This document shows positions 9,201 to 18,889 of a DNA stretch of 64,000 nt, piece by piece; position 1 is the first letter of the stretch; every line of letters begins with the position of its first letter. The stretch spans positions 1-64,000 of the forward strand of contig CAINFC010000148.1 in assembly GCA_903847975.1 (NCBI GenBank), given 5' to 3'. The notes below the pieces were generated by a model that was not told the origin of the DNA, did no database searches, and saw only the letters and a program-made list of their open reading frames with translations. The DNA is from an uncultured Acidobacteriota bacterium (GTDB lineage: Bacteria > Acidobacteriota > UBA6911 > CAINFC01). A program made the translations under genes and the position numbers.

Positions 9201-10006
9201 TATTTTTTCAGCAGAGCGCTCATCCCCGATTTTTTAAGCCGGCCGATGACCTCCAGGGCGCCGGCCCGGGTGGTGTAAGGCCCCAGCTGCACGCGGTACA
9301 GGCTGTCCTGGCGCCCGCCGGGAGGCTCAATGAAGGATTCGTACCCTTTCTTCTGCAGGTCGGCAACCAGGTTCTGGCTTTCCTCCTGGGTTCGAAAGGC
9401 TCCGACCTGAACCCGGTACATTTCCCCTGCCGGGGCCAGCGTGGTGGGAGGAGCGGCCGGCTCCGTTGCCGGGGTGACGGACTCGACTTTGCCGGTCTCA
9501 TTCGTTGTCACGATGGCTACATCCTGCGGCTCGGACGCCGCGGGCTCAGGCGGCAGGGCCAAGGGCTCCGGTTTCTGGACGGGGCGACTGCTCCCCGCCC
9601 CGGCGGAAGGAACCGGTTCCTGCGGCGCCGGCTCGGTCTTGAAGTTCCGGTTCACTTCATTATAAAAATCGAGCTTGCTCTGGCTGCCTGCCTTTCCCTC
9701 GGAGCGGTCCAGCGGCATCTCTTCCTGCGCGGAACTCCCCTTGGCATTCATGCCGGCGATATGTTCGGCCGACACTTTCGCCTCGGGAGGCCGGGAAGAA
9801 ACCATCTGCTCCATCCGGCCCTGGTTTTTCCCGATCAGGAATCCCAAAGCGAAGAAGAGAACGCAGACGCCGATCCCTCCGAAAAAGATGAGGATCAGGT
9901 GCCAGATGTTCATGGAACCGGCAGTATCCTGCTGGGCATAGGAACCGGAATCGGGTTCCTGCGGATCCAATTCCTGCTCGTCAAGATTCGGCTCTTCCCG
10001 TTCCAT
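9197..10006 (-). CDS. SPOR-domain membrane protein
   Basis: 269 residues from the ATG at 10006, which is preceded by AAAGGATGCAAGT as ribosome-binding site. An acidic cytoplasmic N-terminus is followed by one transmembrane helix (about residues 34-58), a long Pro/Glu/Ala-rich periplasmic linker, and a C-terminal SPOR domain (about 190-269) starting MYRVQVGAFRTQEESQNLV with a second half LYRVQLGPYTTRAGALEVI. SPOR domains bind denuded septal peptidoglycan, so a cell-division or cell-wall role is likely. It overlaps lnt by 4 bases. Confidence 0.88.
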   Translation of the reverse strand: MEREEPNLDEQELDPQEPDSGSYAQQDTAGSMNIWHLILIFFGGIGVCVLFFALGFLIGKNQGRMEQMVSSRPPEAKVSAEHIAGMNAKGSSAQEEMPLDRSEGKAGSQSKLDFYNEVNRNFKTEPAPQEPVPSAGAGSSRPVQKPEPLALPPEPAASEPQDVAIVTTNETGKVESVTPATEPAAPPTTLAPAGEMYRVQVGAFRTQEESQNLVADLQKKGYESFIEPPGGRQDSLYRVQLGPYTTRAGALEVIGRLKKSGMSALLKKY

Positions 10007-10127
10007 ACTTGCATCCTTTCCCTGATAACTGAATCGCTGTTGCTTCTGCATTCGGCTTCCCATGCGCTGATAAGAAATTCACCACGGTGCCCGCCACCTG
10101 GAACGAACCCGCGCGTGACCGGACCAA

Positions 10128-10892
10128 TCAACCCTGCTTTTTTCGGACCATGTCGGTGATCCCCTGCAGCAGATCGATCGGCACCGGGAAAATGACGGTG
10201 GTATTCTTCTCCACGCCGATTTCGGTCAGAGTCTGCAGGTAGCGCAGCTGCAGGGCGACGGGCTCGGTGGCGATCACCTGGGCGGCATCCGACAGCTTCT
10301 GCGCTGCCTGGAACTCTCCGTCGGCATGAATGATTTTGGCCCTCTTTTCGCGTTCGGCTTCCGCCTGCTTGGCCATGGCTCTCTGCATTTCCTGGGGCAG
10401 GTCCACCTGCTTGACCTCCACCAGCGACACTTTGATCCCCCAGGGATCGGTATGCTGGTCCAGAATCGACTGCAGCTTCAGGTTGAGGGTTTCCCGGCGG
10501 CTCAGCAGGTCGTCCATTTCCACCTCGCCCAGAACGGAACGCAGGGTGGTCTGGGCCAGCTGGGAGGTGGCATACAGGTAATTCTCCACAGAGACGATGG
10601 CCTTGGCCGCTTCGATGACCCGAAAATAAACGATGGCATTCACTTTGACGGAAACGTTATCGCGCGTGATGATATCCTGCGGCGGCACGTCCAGGGTTAC
10701 GGTTCGCAGGCTGACGCGAACCATCTTGTCGATGGGCCAGATCACCAGAATGATCCCCGGACCCTTGGGTTTTTCCAGGAGGCGGCCCAACCGGAAAATG
10801 ACTCCCCGCTCATACTCCCGCAGGACCTTCAGACAACTGAAGCAGTACAGGATCACCATCGCCGCTATAATGAAATTGCCGCTTACTTCCAT
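10128..10892 (-). CDS. Slipin / stomatin-like SPFH protein
   Basis: 254 residues. The start is fixed by GGGAGGATTC directly before ATG at 10892. A short N-terminal hydrophobic segment ([12 protein letters not shown]) anchors it, then the SPFH/Band 7 domain runs through most of the protein ([60 protein letters not shown]). Slipins oligomerise on membranes and pair with NfeD; in archaea the partner NfeD protease cleaves the slipin C-terminus. The nfeD gene lies 52 bases upstream on the same strand, making a standard nfeD-slipin operon. Confidence 0.93.
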   Translation of the reverse strand: MEVSGNFIIAAMVILYCFSCLKVLREYERGVIFRLGRLLEKPKGPGIILVIWPIDKMVRVSLRTVTLDVPPQDIITRDNVSVKVNAIVYFRVIEAAKAIVSVENYLYATSQLAQTTLRSVLGEVEMDDLLSRRETLNLKLQSILDQHTDPWGIKVSLVEVKQVDLPQEMQRAMAKQAEAEREKRAKIIHADGEFQAAQKLSDAAQVIATEPVALQLRYLQTLTEIGVEKNTTVIFPVPIDLLQGITDMVRKKQG

Positions 10893-10944
10893 GAATCCTC
10901 CCATGCCGGCGGAGCCTGAACCCTCCGGCCGCATTGTCGATCGT

Positions 10945-12273
10945 TTATTGTTTCGGTTTAACCTTGAGCGTGAGCCCCTCCACGGCCACCACCTGTCCGC
11001 ACTGCCCCGGTTCCATCGGCTCCTGGCTGACGGCATCCCAGTATTCCCCGGACACCAGTACCTTCCCCTGCGGCGCCAGAGCCGTAAGGCACCGGCACTC
11101 CGCGCCCACCATGGCATCCGTCCCGGTGGCAATTTTCAGCTTCCGGGATCGCAGCGCCAGGTAGAGCAGCCCAAGGAAAAGAGCCGAAAACAGGATTCCA
11201 ACAGCCAGTGCCGTCGAAAGGCGGACCTGGAGCGAGGGATCGGGGGTTTTGACCAGGATCGTGCTTCCCAGCACCATGGCAACGACTCCGGCAATGCCCA
11301 GCAGGCCGAAGCTCTGCAGCTTGATCTCCAGAACAAACAGGGCCAGCGCCGCCAGGATCAGCAGGACCCCCACGTAATGGATCGGCAAAAAGGAAAAGCC
11401 GAGCAGGGAAACCAGCAGGCACAGTCCGCCGACCAGTCCCGGGGCAATCATTCCCGGATTGGTAAATTCGAAGACCAGCAGAAGCACCCCTCCGATTCCC
11501 AGAAGCAGAGCCAGATTCGGATCGGAAATTGCCATAAGGAATTTTTGCCGCGTACTCATCGGGATGTCAAGCACCGGTTTGCCGGCGGTACGCAATACGA
11601 CCTCCCGGCCATGGAAAAGCCGGATGGTCCGCCCGTCCAGGGCCTGCAGCAGCTCTGCTTCGCTCGCCGCAATCCGCTCGATCAGCTTGCCCTCCAGGGC
11701 CTGCCGTTCGGTGTACGACTGGCTGTCCCGTATGGCCCTGGCTACCATTTCCTCGTTTCTGCCCCTCTGCTGGGCCACGCTCTGCAGGGAAGCCACCGAA
11801 TCGTTGGTCACTTTTTCCAATAGAGTCTTGACGGTGTCGTTCTGCGACACGGGCATGCCGCCGATGGAAAGAATGGGGTGGGCGGCGCCGGTCCGGGTTC
11901 CCGGGGCCATGGCGGCGAAATCGGCGGAAACCAGCAGGAAAAAGCCGGCGGAAGCGGCATGGGATCCGCCCGGGCCGACATAAGCCACAACAGGCACCCG
12001 GCCGGAGAGCATCTTTTCCATGATTTCGCTCATGGAGCCGACCAGACCTCCCGGGGTCCGCAGGATCAGGAGTACGGCATCCGCCCGCTCCCGGCCGGCC
12101 CGATCCAGCCCTTCCACGATATATTCGGACATCACCGGGTTGATCACCCCGTTGATCTCCAGCCGGTAAATCGCAGCACGCGCAGGGACGGCTGCACAAA
12201 GGCCGGCCAGTACCGCTGCGACCCAAAGGCTCAGCCGCATCCTGTGGTTTCGGAGGCGTGTGGCCATCCTCAT
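10945..12273 (-). CDS. NfeD-type membrane serine protease
   Basis: 442 residues. ATG at 12273 follows GAAGGAAGGGG; a longer frame to 12393 lacks a comparable site. A signal peptide (about 1-33, ends PARAA) precedes a ClpP/crotonase-like protease domain with [10 protein letters not shown] (about 71-80) and catalytic Ser108 in HAASAGFF; the Ser-Lys dyad lysine probably lies in the KLIERI region. Four or more hydrophobic helices follow (about 265-375), then a C-terminal OB-fold NfeD domain ([13 protein letters not shown]). This is the long (1510-N plus NfeD) form. It forms an operon with the slipin. Confidence 0.92.
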   Translation of the reverse strand: MRMATRLRNHRMRLSLWVAAVLAGLCAAVPARAAIYRLEINGVINPVMSEYIVEGLDRAGRERADAVLLILRTPGGLVGSMSEIMEKMLSGRVPVVAYVGPGGSHAASAGFFLLVSADFAAMAPGTRTGAAHPILSIGGMPVSQNDTVKTLLEKVTNDSVASLQSVAQQRGRNEEMVARAIRDSQSYTERQALEGKLIERIAASEAELLQALDGRTIRLFHGREVVLRTAGKPVLDIPMSTRQKFLMAISDPNLALLLGIGGVLLLVFEFTNPGMIAPGLVGGLCLLVSLLGFSFLPIHYVGVLLILAALALFVLEIKLQSFGLLGIAGVVAMVLGSTILVKTPDPSLQVRLSTALAVGILFSALFLGLLYLALRSRKLKIATGTDAMVGAECRCLTALAPQGKVLVSGEYWDAVSQEPMEPGQCGQVVAVEGLTLKVKPKQ

Positions 12274-12422
12274 CCGATCCCCTTCCTTCTGAAAAATACA
12301 CGTTGCATACCACAGAGAAAACAGGGAAGCCGGAGGCCTCGGGGAGCACCCCGCCACCTCCGGCTTCGAGCCATCGCACAGGTCCGGTGTCAACGGCCGG
12401 ATGCCGTTGGGCGATCAGGCCC

Positions 12423-14048
12423 CTAAGGAGTTACTACAAAAACCACCGGCTGGGAAATGTAGCTTCCCATCAGCGTCTCGGTCCGCACCGTCACCGGCAC
12501 GCTTCCCGGGGTCAGCAGCAGGCCGGCGGGGATCAGCGCCGTCAGGCTTTGCGAGGAATTGAAAGTGGTGTTCAGCTCCGAACTTCCGAAGTAGATCTTG
12601 GAAGTGGAGAAGAAGTTCTTGCCGCTGACATTGAGCATCTGCGCGGCGCTGCCGGCTTTGATCATGGTCGGCGAGATGGAGAGGATGACCGGCTCGCGCA
12701 CGGTATCCACCACAATATTCCGGGTGCCGATGTCGCTGGCCACCCCGGCCGAGTTGGTAGCCCGCACCACCAGCTGGTGGACGCCGTTGCCGACCTGGAA
12801 GGAATCGAAGCGGAACAGGTATCCCGAGTTGGCGCTGTTCGGATAGTTGGGGAAAGCCGCCCCCACGTCCGGACGCGCGATTCCGGTGATGGCCTCGCCC
12901 ACATTCCTGCCGTTTACCAGAACATTCACTTTAATCACTCCCGGAGGAAGAATGTCCAGGCCGTATCCCGTGACGGTAATGGTACCGGTGTTCACCGAAT
13001 TTTCGCGGGGCGTGTCGATCACCCCGAAAGAGGGCGGGTCGATGAAGAAGGGCATCCCGTTGCTGGTCAGGGTTCCGACGCTGACCGTCAGCGTTCCCGT
13101 GGTGGCCTTGGGCGGGACGGTGGCAATGATCCCGGCGGGGGTTACCGCCGAAGCCGCCACGCTGATCGAACCGAAATTGACCTTATTCCGGGAGGGCTCC
13201 AGGTCGAAATTCTTCCCGGAAATGGTGACCGTGGAACCGACCGAACCGGCGTTGGGCAAAATGTCGGTGATGACCGGTTTGATCAGCGGATCCGCCATAA
13301 TGGGCACGGTGGTAAAAACGTCCATCTCGCGGTTGTCGTAGCGGAGAGTTACCGCCGCAATGCTGTCCTGGCTTTCCACGACCACCGAACCCTCAAAGTC
13401 GGCAATTCCGGGGGCGTCGCTGAAAAATTCGGAAATAAAGCGGGCGGTATGGTTGAAAGTCCCGAGGGTCAGCGACTTTTTAGCCTTTTCGGTTCCGAAT
13501 TTGTCCAAAAGCCGCATCACGACGGCCGTGGAGTAATTGTTCGGGTTGGCGATGGCTACACCCGTATCGGAAAACCCCATGGAGTCGGCGAAAATGGTGA
13601 ACCCCCGGCTGGTGGTGGTGGACGATACGCCGGCCTGGGCGGTGATCTTCCCTCCCATAATCAGCTGGTAAATGGCCACGCCCCCCAGGGGGCGATCCGC
13701 AGTGATCCTGGCCCAGCCGGTGCGGACCACGATCGGCTGCTGCGGAGCGCCGTCCGTTTGCAGCCGCAAGGTTCCGTTGGCGGGGATCACCACTTCGAAT
13801 ACCTTGTTATTCTGCCGGTCAATCGTCACATAGAGAGGCAGACCGTTGGACTGGTAGAGGCTCAAGGTGCCCCGGACTTCCACATTGTTTCCGTTCGTCA
13901 GGGCAAAGGTCGTCTGGTACCCGTTACCATCCGCAATCTGCGGGAAAAATATGTCGTAGGTACCTTGGGCCCAGCTTGACCCGCAGGCTATCCCGGCGAC
14001 CAGCATCAAGATAAAGATTTTTAAAGGCAGGCCTGAGTATTTTGTCAT
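12423..14048 (-). CDS. Secreted protein with two IPT/TIG domains
   Basis: 541 residues. ATG at 14048 is preceded by AAGGAGG. A signal peptide ends near GSSWAQ (about residue 28). The first ~250 residues form an undetermined beta-rich domain (IFFPQIADGNGYQTTFALTN onward) that resembles N-terminal domains of other exported proteins in such genomes. It is followed by an IPT/TIG domain (PVITDILPNAGSVGSTVTIS), a middle Ig-like segment and a C-terminal IPT/TIG domain (PVILSISPTMIKAGSAAQML). It is expected at the cell surface or released; substrate or partner unknown. It ends about 150 bases from nfeD but has its own leader. Confidence 0.82.
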   Translation of the reverse strand: MTKYSGLPLKIFILMLVAGIACGSSWAQGTYDIFFPQIADGNGYQTTFALTNGNNVEVRGTLSLYQSNGLPLYVTIDRQNNKVFEVVIPANGTLRLQTDGAPQQPIVVRTGWARITADRPLGGVAIYQLIMGGKITAQAGVSSTTTSRGFTIFADSMGFSDTGVAIANPNNYSTAVVMRLLDKFGTEKAKKSLTLGTFNHTARFISEFFSDAPGIADFEGSVVVESQDSIAAVTLRYDNREMDVFTTVPIMADPLIKPVITDILPNAGSVGSTVTISGKNFDLEPSRNKVNFGSISVAASAVTPAGIIATVPPKATTGTLTVSVGTLTSNGMPFFIDPPSFGVIDTPRENSVNTGTITVTGYGLDILPPGVIKVNVLVNGRNVGEAITGIARPDVGAAFPNYPNSANSGYLFRFDSFQVGNGVHQLVVRATNSAGVASDIGTRNIVVDTVREPVILSISPTMIKAGSAAQMLNVSGKNFFSTSKIYFGSSELNTTFNSSQSLTALIPAGLLLTPGSVPVTVRTETLMGSYISQPVVFVVTP

Positions 14049-14439
<391 letters not shown>

Positions 14440-14592
14440 ATACAAGTGCGAGCGGTCAAATTATGACTTCGAAGGCTCCGCTTGTCAAGCGCACCGAAAA
14501 AGATGATTTCTTCTTTTTTCGCAATCGGCCGGTCGGCGCTGAAAAATATCATTAAATATGAGAATTAGCCATTTTGAAATCGGGAAGCCATT

Positions 14593-14598
14593 GTACAA
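14593..14598 (+). promoter_or_regulatory. Possible -10 box of the phosphatase/Mla locus
   Basis: TACAAT lies 38 bases before the ATG of the FHA/GAF/PP2C gene, with a weak -35 (ATTTTG) at 17-base spacing. The surrounding 14515-14600 stretch is A/T-rich. Assignment is by eye only. Confidence 0.4.
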
Positions 14599-14635
14599 TT
14601 GAGGGTCACTCTTGTTTTGCAAGGATCGATTGGAC

Positions 14636-16297
14636 ATGCTGGAAACTGCCATCCACCGTTGTAGCCAATGCCAGAAAAGCGGATCGAACGATCCGATCTA
14701 CTGCTCCGCCTGCGGATCCAGCCTCACGGAAAATCCATGTCAGGGCCGGCTGGTTCCGCAAAGCGTTCCCGACCTGACCTCGGATATCTTGATTTCGCGA
14801 ATACCCTTCCGGATCGGCCGGTCGAGAGATTGCGACTTCTTTCTCAACCTGAACAGCATTTCCAGGCGCCACGCCGTGATCGATATGGAGGACGGTGTCC
14901 TGCAGCTGAAAGACGAAGGAAGCGTCAACGGCACATACCTGAACGACAGCCGGATCGATTCCCGGCCGCTGAACCACTCCGACCGGGTGCGGTTCGGGAA
15001 TGCGGAGTTCATTTTCTACCAGGAGCCCAACCCGGCCAGCACCACGCGGATGCTGCGAGCCAAGGATACCAGCCTGCAGATGCTTCTCGACGTGGCCAAA
15101 GCGATCAACTCCTCCCTGATTCTGGAAGACATTCTGCAAAAGGTGCTGCACTCGGTCATCGAAATCACCGGCTGCGAGCGGAGCTTTCTGCTCAACAAGA
15201 ACGAACTTAAAGAGTGGGTTATCCTGGCCCAGGTGATCGAAAAAGGAAACCAGAACCTGCTCGGCACGCCCCAGATCAGCATGAGCACCGTCAACAAGGT
15301 CTTCGAGTCCGGCGTGGCCATGATCTCCATCGACGTGGACAGCGATACCGACATCCGCAGCCAGAATTCCATCGTCAGCCTGGGGCTGCGCTCCATCATG
15401 TGCGTGCCCATGAAGATCAAGAACGGCATCTGGGGCATCATCTACGTGGACAGCAACCGCCGCGCCAAGAACTTCACCAAGGAGGACCTCAACGTTCTGG
15501 AATGCCTGGCCGACCATGCCGCCATTGCCATCGAAAACGCGCACCTGCAGAAATCGCTCCTGGAGAAGCAGCGGATCGAACAGGAGCTGGAGTTCGCCGC
15601 CATCATCCAGCAGAGCTTCCTCCCCTCTTCGCCCCCCAAAGTCCGGAGCTATTCCATCGAAGCGCGGAATGTATCCGCCAAAATTGTCGGCGGGGACTTC
15701 TTCGATTTTCTGTCCCTGGACTCCCGGCGCCTGGGAATCGCCATTGGCGACGTTTCCGGCAAGGGGGTGCCGGCCGCGCTTTACATGGCGCGCCTGATCA
15801 GCGATTTCCATTTCCTGGCGCAGAACGAAAGCAGCCCGGCTGCCATTCTGAAAAAGATGAACGAGCAGCTGACTCTGCGCAGCCGGCGGGGCATGTTTGT
15901 CACCATGCTCTACCTTCTCCTGGACCTGGAAAGCGGCGCGGTTACCTACGTCAACGCCGGTCATCTGCCCTTCCTGATACAGCACCAGGGGCGCATTCAC
16001 CTTTTATCGGAGGGAGAGGGCATCCCGCTGGGGATTCTCCCCGGGGCGGAATACCGGGACAGCCAGTTCACCCTGGCCCCCGGAAACCGGATTCTGCTTT
16101 ATACCGACGGGGTGACCGAGGCGGCCGACACCAACCAGGAGCGCTTTTCCCTGGAACGCGTGATCCGTCACATGGCCGAGGCGGCGCCCACGGCTCAACT
16201 GGCCCAGTCGCTGTTCGAGGAAGTGCAGCACTTTTCTGCGGGAGCTCCGCAGCATGACGACATCACCCTGCTTTGCGTCCATCGCCTGAGCGCCTAG
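14636..16297 (+). CDS. FHA-GAF-PP2C (RsbU/SpoIIE-type) serine phosphatase
   Basis: 553 residues from the ATG at 14636 (AAGGA upstream; a TTG frame extends to 14612). Order: zinc ribbon at 9-26 (CSQC...CSAC), FHA domain at about 60-130 with GRSRDCDFF, SRRHAV and GSVNGTYLN for phosphothreonine recognition, GAF domain at about 150-310, coiled linker, and C-terminal SpoIIE-type PP2C (about 330-550) with GGDFFDF, GIAIGDVSGKGVPAAL, YVNAGHLP and QHDDITLL metal-binding motifs. Such enzymes dephosphorylate STAS anti-anti-sigma proteins. The next genes are an RsbW-like kinase and a STAS protein, consistent with a complete partner switch. Confidence 0.92.
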   Translation: MLETAIHRCSQCQKSGSNDPIYCSACGSSLTENPCQGRLVPQSVPDLTSDILISRIPFRIGRSRDCDFFLNLNSISRRHAVIDMEDGVLQLKDEGSVNGTYLNDSRIDSRPLNHSDRVRFGNAEFIFYQEPNPASTTRMLRAKDTSLQMLLDVAKAINSSLILEDILQKVLHSVIEITGCERSFLLNKNELKEWVILAQVIEKGNQNLLGTPQISMSTVNKVFESGVAMISIDVDSDTDIRSQNSIVSLGLRSIMCVPMKIKNGIWGIIYVDSNRRAKNFTKEDLNVLECLADHAAIAIENAHLQKSLLEKQRIEQELEFAAIIQQSFLPSSPPKVRSYSIEARNVSAKIVGGDFFDFLSLDSRRLGIAIGDVSGKGVPAALYMARLISDFHFLAQNESSPAAILKKMNEQLTLRSRRGMFVTMLYLLLDLESGAVTYVNAGHLPFLIQHQGRIHLLSEGEGIPLGILPGAEYRDSQFTLAPGNRILLYTDGVTEAADTNQERFSLERVIRHMAEAAPTAQLAQSLFEEVQHFSAGAPQHDDITLLCVHRLSA

Positions 16298-16305
16298 AAC
16301 CGCCT

Positions 16306-16758
16306 ATGAACCAGCACCAGATCATGATCCGCTTCCCGAGCAATCCGCGCTTTATGCAGGTGGTCCGGGGAGTAATTTCCCATATGACCGGACTGGCCGG
16401 CTTCTCGGAAAAGGAGACCCGGCTGGTCACCCTGGCGGTCGACGAAGCCTGCACCAATATCATGCGCCATACCTACAAGAACGAGCCGTGCCAGCCCATC
16501 GAGGCCTGGTGTACAATAGATAAAGAGTACCTTCTGTTTCAACTTCTGGATTATGGCGAGGCGATTGATCCGTCGCGTATTCGGCACCGCGAGCTGGACG
16601 AGGTTCGACCAGGGGGGCTGGGCACATTTTTTATGAAAAACATCATGGATACGGTCGAATACCGGCAGCGCCCGGAAGGCGGAAACGAAATCCGGATGAT
16701 CAAGAAGCTGCCCAGCCAGAAATCGGACTCCGGAGCGGATCCCCCCGGCCCGGGCTAA
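16306..16758 (+). CDS. RsbW/SpoIIAB-like anti-sigma serine kinase
   Basis: 150 residues, a GHKL ATPase of the anti-sigma family. N box VDEACTNIMRHTY, G1 box LLDYGEAIDPS and G2 box GGLGTFFMKNIMD are present. This family phosphorylates a STAS partner and sequesters a sigma factor or another target. It starts 8 bases after the phosphatase stop, so the pair is an operon. No sigma factor of the SigB/SigF type is in the window, so its clamped target is unknown. Start could be ATG at 16306 or 16324. Confidence 0.88.
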   Translation: MNQHQIMIRFPSNPRFMQVVRGVISHMTGLAGFSEKETRLVTLAVDEACTNIMRHTYKNEPCQPIEAWCTIDKEYLLFQLLDYGEAIDPSRIRHRELDEVRPGGLGTFFMKNIMDTVEYRQRPEGGNEIRMIKKLPSQKSDSGADPPGPG

Positions 16759-16881
16759 GGCCGGCGGCGGATTCCTGCCCGGCCCAGAACTCCGGGTGGC
16801 ACGGCAATTTTCTTTCCCTGCCTCCCTTTTCAGTTTCTTTGGGCAATGATAAAGTATCACCATTAATTTTCAGAAATAATC

Positions 16882-17229
16882 ATGAACATCAATAGCCAAA
16901 CGAAAAACCAAATCACCACCATTGAACTTTCCGGAGCCGTAGACCTTTATTCCTCTCCCCAGGCCAGAAAGGCGATCCTCAGCGCCATGGAGGATGGAAA
17001 GCCCAGGCTGGTCATGATCAACCTCAGTGCGGTGACCTACATCGACAGCTCCGGGGTGGCCACCCTGGTGGAAGGGTTGCAGATGGCCAAGGAAAAAAAG
17101 TGCAAATTCTGCCTGGTTGGTCTCAGCGATGCCGCCCGGGAGGTTTTTGAGCTGGCCCGCCTGCATAAGGTTTTTGACATTTTTCCCAGTGAAGATCTGG
17201 CTTTGAAACAATACGGTCTGAGCAAATGA
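16882..17229 (+). CDS. STAS-domain protein (RsbV/MlaB-like)
   Basis: 115 residues forming a single STAS domain: TTIELSGAVDLYSSPQARKA, then YIDSSGVATLVEG with Ser56/Ser57 at the place where RsbV and SpoIIAA are phosphorylated. Its last codon overlaps the start of mlaE (ATGA), which argues for translational coupling to the transporter and an MlaB-like role, since E. coli MlaB is a STAS subunit of MlaFEDB. The upstream kinase and phosphatase argue for an RsbV-like role. Both may be true. Confidence 0.9.
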   Translation: MNINSQTKNQITTIELSGAVDLYSSPQARKAILSAMEDGKPRLVMINLSAVTYIDSSGVATLVEGLQMAKEKKCKFCLVGLSDAAREVFELARLHKVFDIFPSEDLALKQYGLSK

Positions 17230-18017
17230 CTCGTGCCGTCGCTGCACTCGGGCGCGGCGTTCTCGCCGGTTTCACCTATCTGGGAGGCGTATCGCGCCTC
17301 ACCAAGGAAACGCTTTACTGGACCTTCGTCGCCCCGATGCGGGGCAAAGGGCTCCGCTGGAAAAGTTCGGTCCAGCAGATGGTGGTGGTCGGCGTCAACT
17401 GCCTGCCGATTGTCATGACCATCGGATTTTTTGTCGGCTTGATCCTGGCTCTCCAGGGAGCCAACGAGCTGAAGCGCTTCGGTGCCATACGCTTTGTCGT
17501 CGATCTGGTGGCGGTCACCATGACCCGGGAGCTCGGTCCGCTGATCACCGCCATCATCGTTACCGGCCGCTCGGGCTCGGCATTTGCCGCCGAGCTCGGC
17601 ACCATGCGCGTTTCCGAGGAAATCGACGCCCTGCAGACCATGGGGCTCAATCCGACGAAATTCCTGGTGGTCCCCAAGCTGCTGGCCACCCTGTTCATGC
17701 TCCCCTGCCTGACCATCGCTTCCGATTTTTCCGGGATTCTGGGCTGCATGGCTTTCTCGATCTGGGAAATCGGCATGAGCGCGACCACCTATTTTTCCGC
17801 AGTGCGCGATGCGCTGATCCTGAATGACATCTATACCGGGCTGGTGAAAAGCCTGGTCTTCGCCCTGGTGATCACCAAGGTGGGGTGCTTTGAAGGCATG
17901 CAGGTCAGCGGGGGCGCCGAGGGAGTCGGCAAAGCCACCACCGCCTCGGTCGTCAAGTCCATCTTCCTGATCATTATTGCCGATCTGATTTTCACTTCCA
18001 TTTTCTATTATTTCTGA
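17226..18017 (+). CDS. mlaE: MlaE-family lipid ABC transporter permease
   Basis: 263 residues. MlaE/YrbE features are clear: QQMVVVGVNCLPIVMTIGF, the EQ-loop region LALQGANELKRFGA, TRELGPLITAIIVTGRSGSA, AAELGTMRVSEEIDAL and MGLNPTKFLVVPK, with five or so membrane helices. MlaE forms the inner-membrane dimer that moves phospholipid between the membrane and the MCE ring. Overlap with the STAS gene and close spacing to mlaF (53 bases) define the operon. Confidence 0.95.
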   Translation: MTRAVAALGRGVLAGFTYLGGVSRLTKETLYWTFVAPMRGKGLRWKSSVQQMVVVGVNCLPIVMTIGFFVGLILALQGANELKRFGAIRFVVDLVAVTMTRELGPLITAIIVTGRSGSAFAAELGTMRVSEEIDALQTMGLNPTKFLVVPKLLATLFMLPCLTIASDFSGILGCMAFSIWEIGMSATTYFSAVRDALILNDIYTGLVKSLVFALVITKVGCFEGMQVSGGAEGVGKATTASVVKSIFLIIIADLIFTSIFYYF

Positions 18018-18070
18018 TAACATCCCTTGCCGCAGCCAGACAGATAAGGATACAGAAAACCGCTTACGTT

Positions 18071-18868
18071 ATGAACGAGGAGAGGAACGCCTGCACCATC
18101 CAGGTTAAAAACCTGGTCACCCATTACGGGTCCCGCAAAATCCTGAACGGAGTCAACCTGGATATCCTGACCGGAGAAACCATGGTGATCCTGGGGCGGA
18201 GCGGATGCGGGAAGAGCACCCTGCTTCGTCACCTGATCGGATTGCAGCGCCCCTCCTCCGGCGAGATTTTCATCAACGGCCAGGACATAACCCGGATGAA
18301 CGATGAGCAGCTCAACTCCATACGAACCCGGATGGGGGTTCTTTTTCAGGGAGCGGCGCTGTTCAATTCCATGACCATCGGGGACAACGTCGCCCTTCCC
18401 CTCCAGGAGCATACCCGGCTGAATGAGTCTACCATCCAGATCATGGTGCGCATGAAGCTCAGCCAGGTGGGCCTCGGAGGATTCGAGGAATATCTTCCCT
18501 CACAGCTGAGCGGCGGGATGAAAAAACGGGCCGGACTGGCCCGGGCCCTGGCCATGGATCCGGAAATCCTCTTTTTCGACGAACCTTCGGCCGGCCTGGA
18601 TCCCGTCGTCTCCGCCTCCCTGGACGAACTGATCCTCAAGCTGAAAAAAGCCTTCCGGATGACGATTGTGGTCGTCACCCACGAGATGGCCAGCGCCTTC
18701 CTGATTGCCGACCGGATCACCCTTCTGGACCAGGGGGTGGTCCTGGCCAGCGGATCGCCGGAGGATATCAGGGCCAGCACGCATCCCAAGGTGCAGCAGT
18801 TTCTGCAGCGGAAGCCGGAAGAAGCCAGCACGGATGATCAAACCTATTTAGAGCAGTTGACCAAATAA
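18071..18868 (+). CDS. mlaF: MlaF-family lipid ABC transporter ATPase
   Basis: 265 residues with Walker A LGRSGCGKST, Q-loop GVLFQGAALFNSMTI (typical MlaF), signature LSGGMKKRAGLARA, Walker B ILFFDEPSAGLDP and switch histidine THE. It is the motor for the adjacent MlaE permease. The C-terminal tail of about 25 residues (EASTDDQTYLEQLTK) is where E. coli MlaF contacts MlaB; whether it does so here is untested. Confidence 0.95.
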   Translation: MNEERNACTIQVKNLVTHYGSRKILNGVNLDILTGETMVILGRSGCGKSTLLRHLIGLQRPSSGEIFINGQDITRMNDEQLNSIRTRMGVLFQGAALFNSMTIGDNVALPLQEHTRLNESTIQIMVRMKLSQVGLGGFEEYLPSQLSGGMKKRAGLARALAMDPEILFFDEPSAGLDPVVSASLDELILKLKKAFRMTIVVVTHEMASAFLIADRITLLDQGVVLASGSPEDIRASTHPKVQQFLQRKPEEASTDDQTYLEQLTK

Positions 18869-18889
18869 CCAGGAAAGGAAGCATCTCCC

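Noticed and set aside
16882-17229. STAS protein simply named mlaB
   Set aside because: Its DSSG motif and the upstream kinase and phosphatase fit an RsbV-like role equally well, so no symbol was given.
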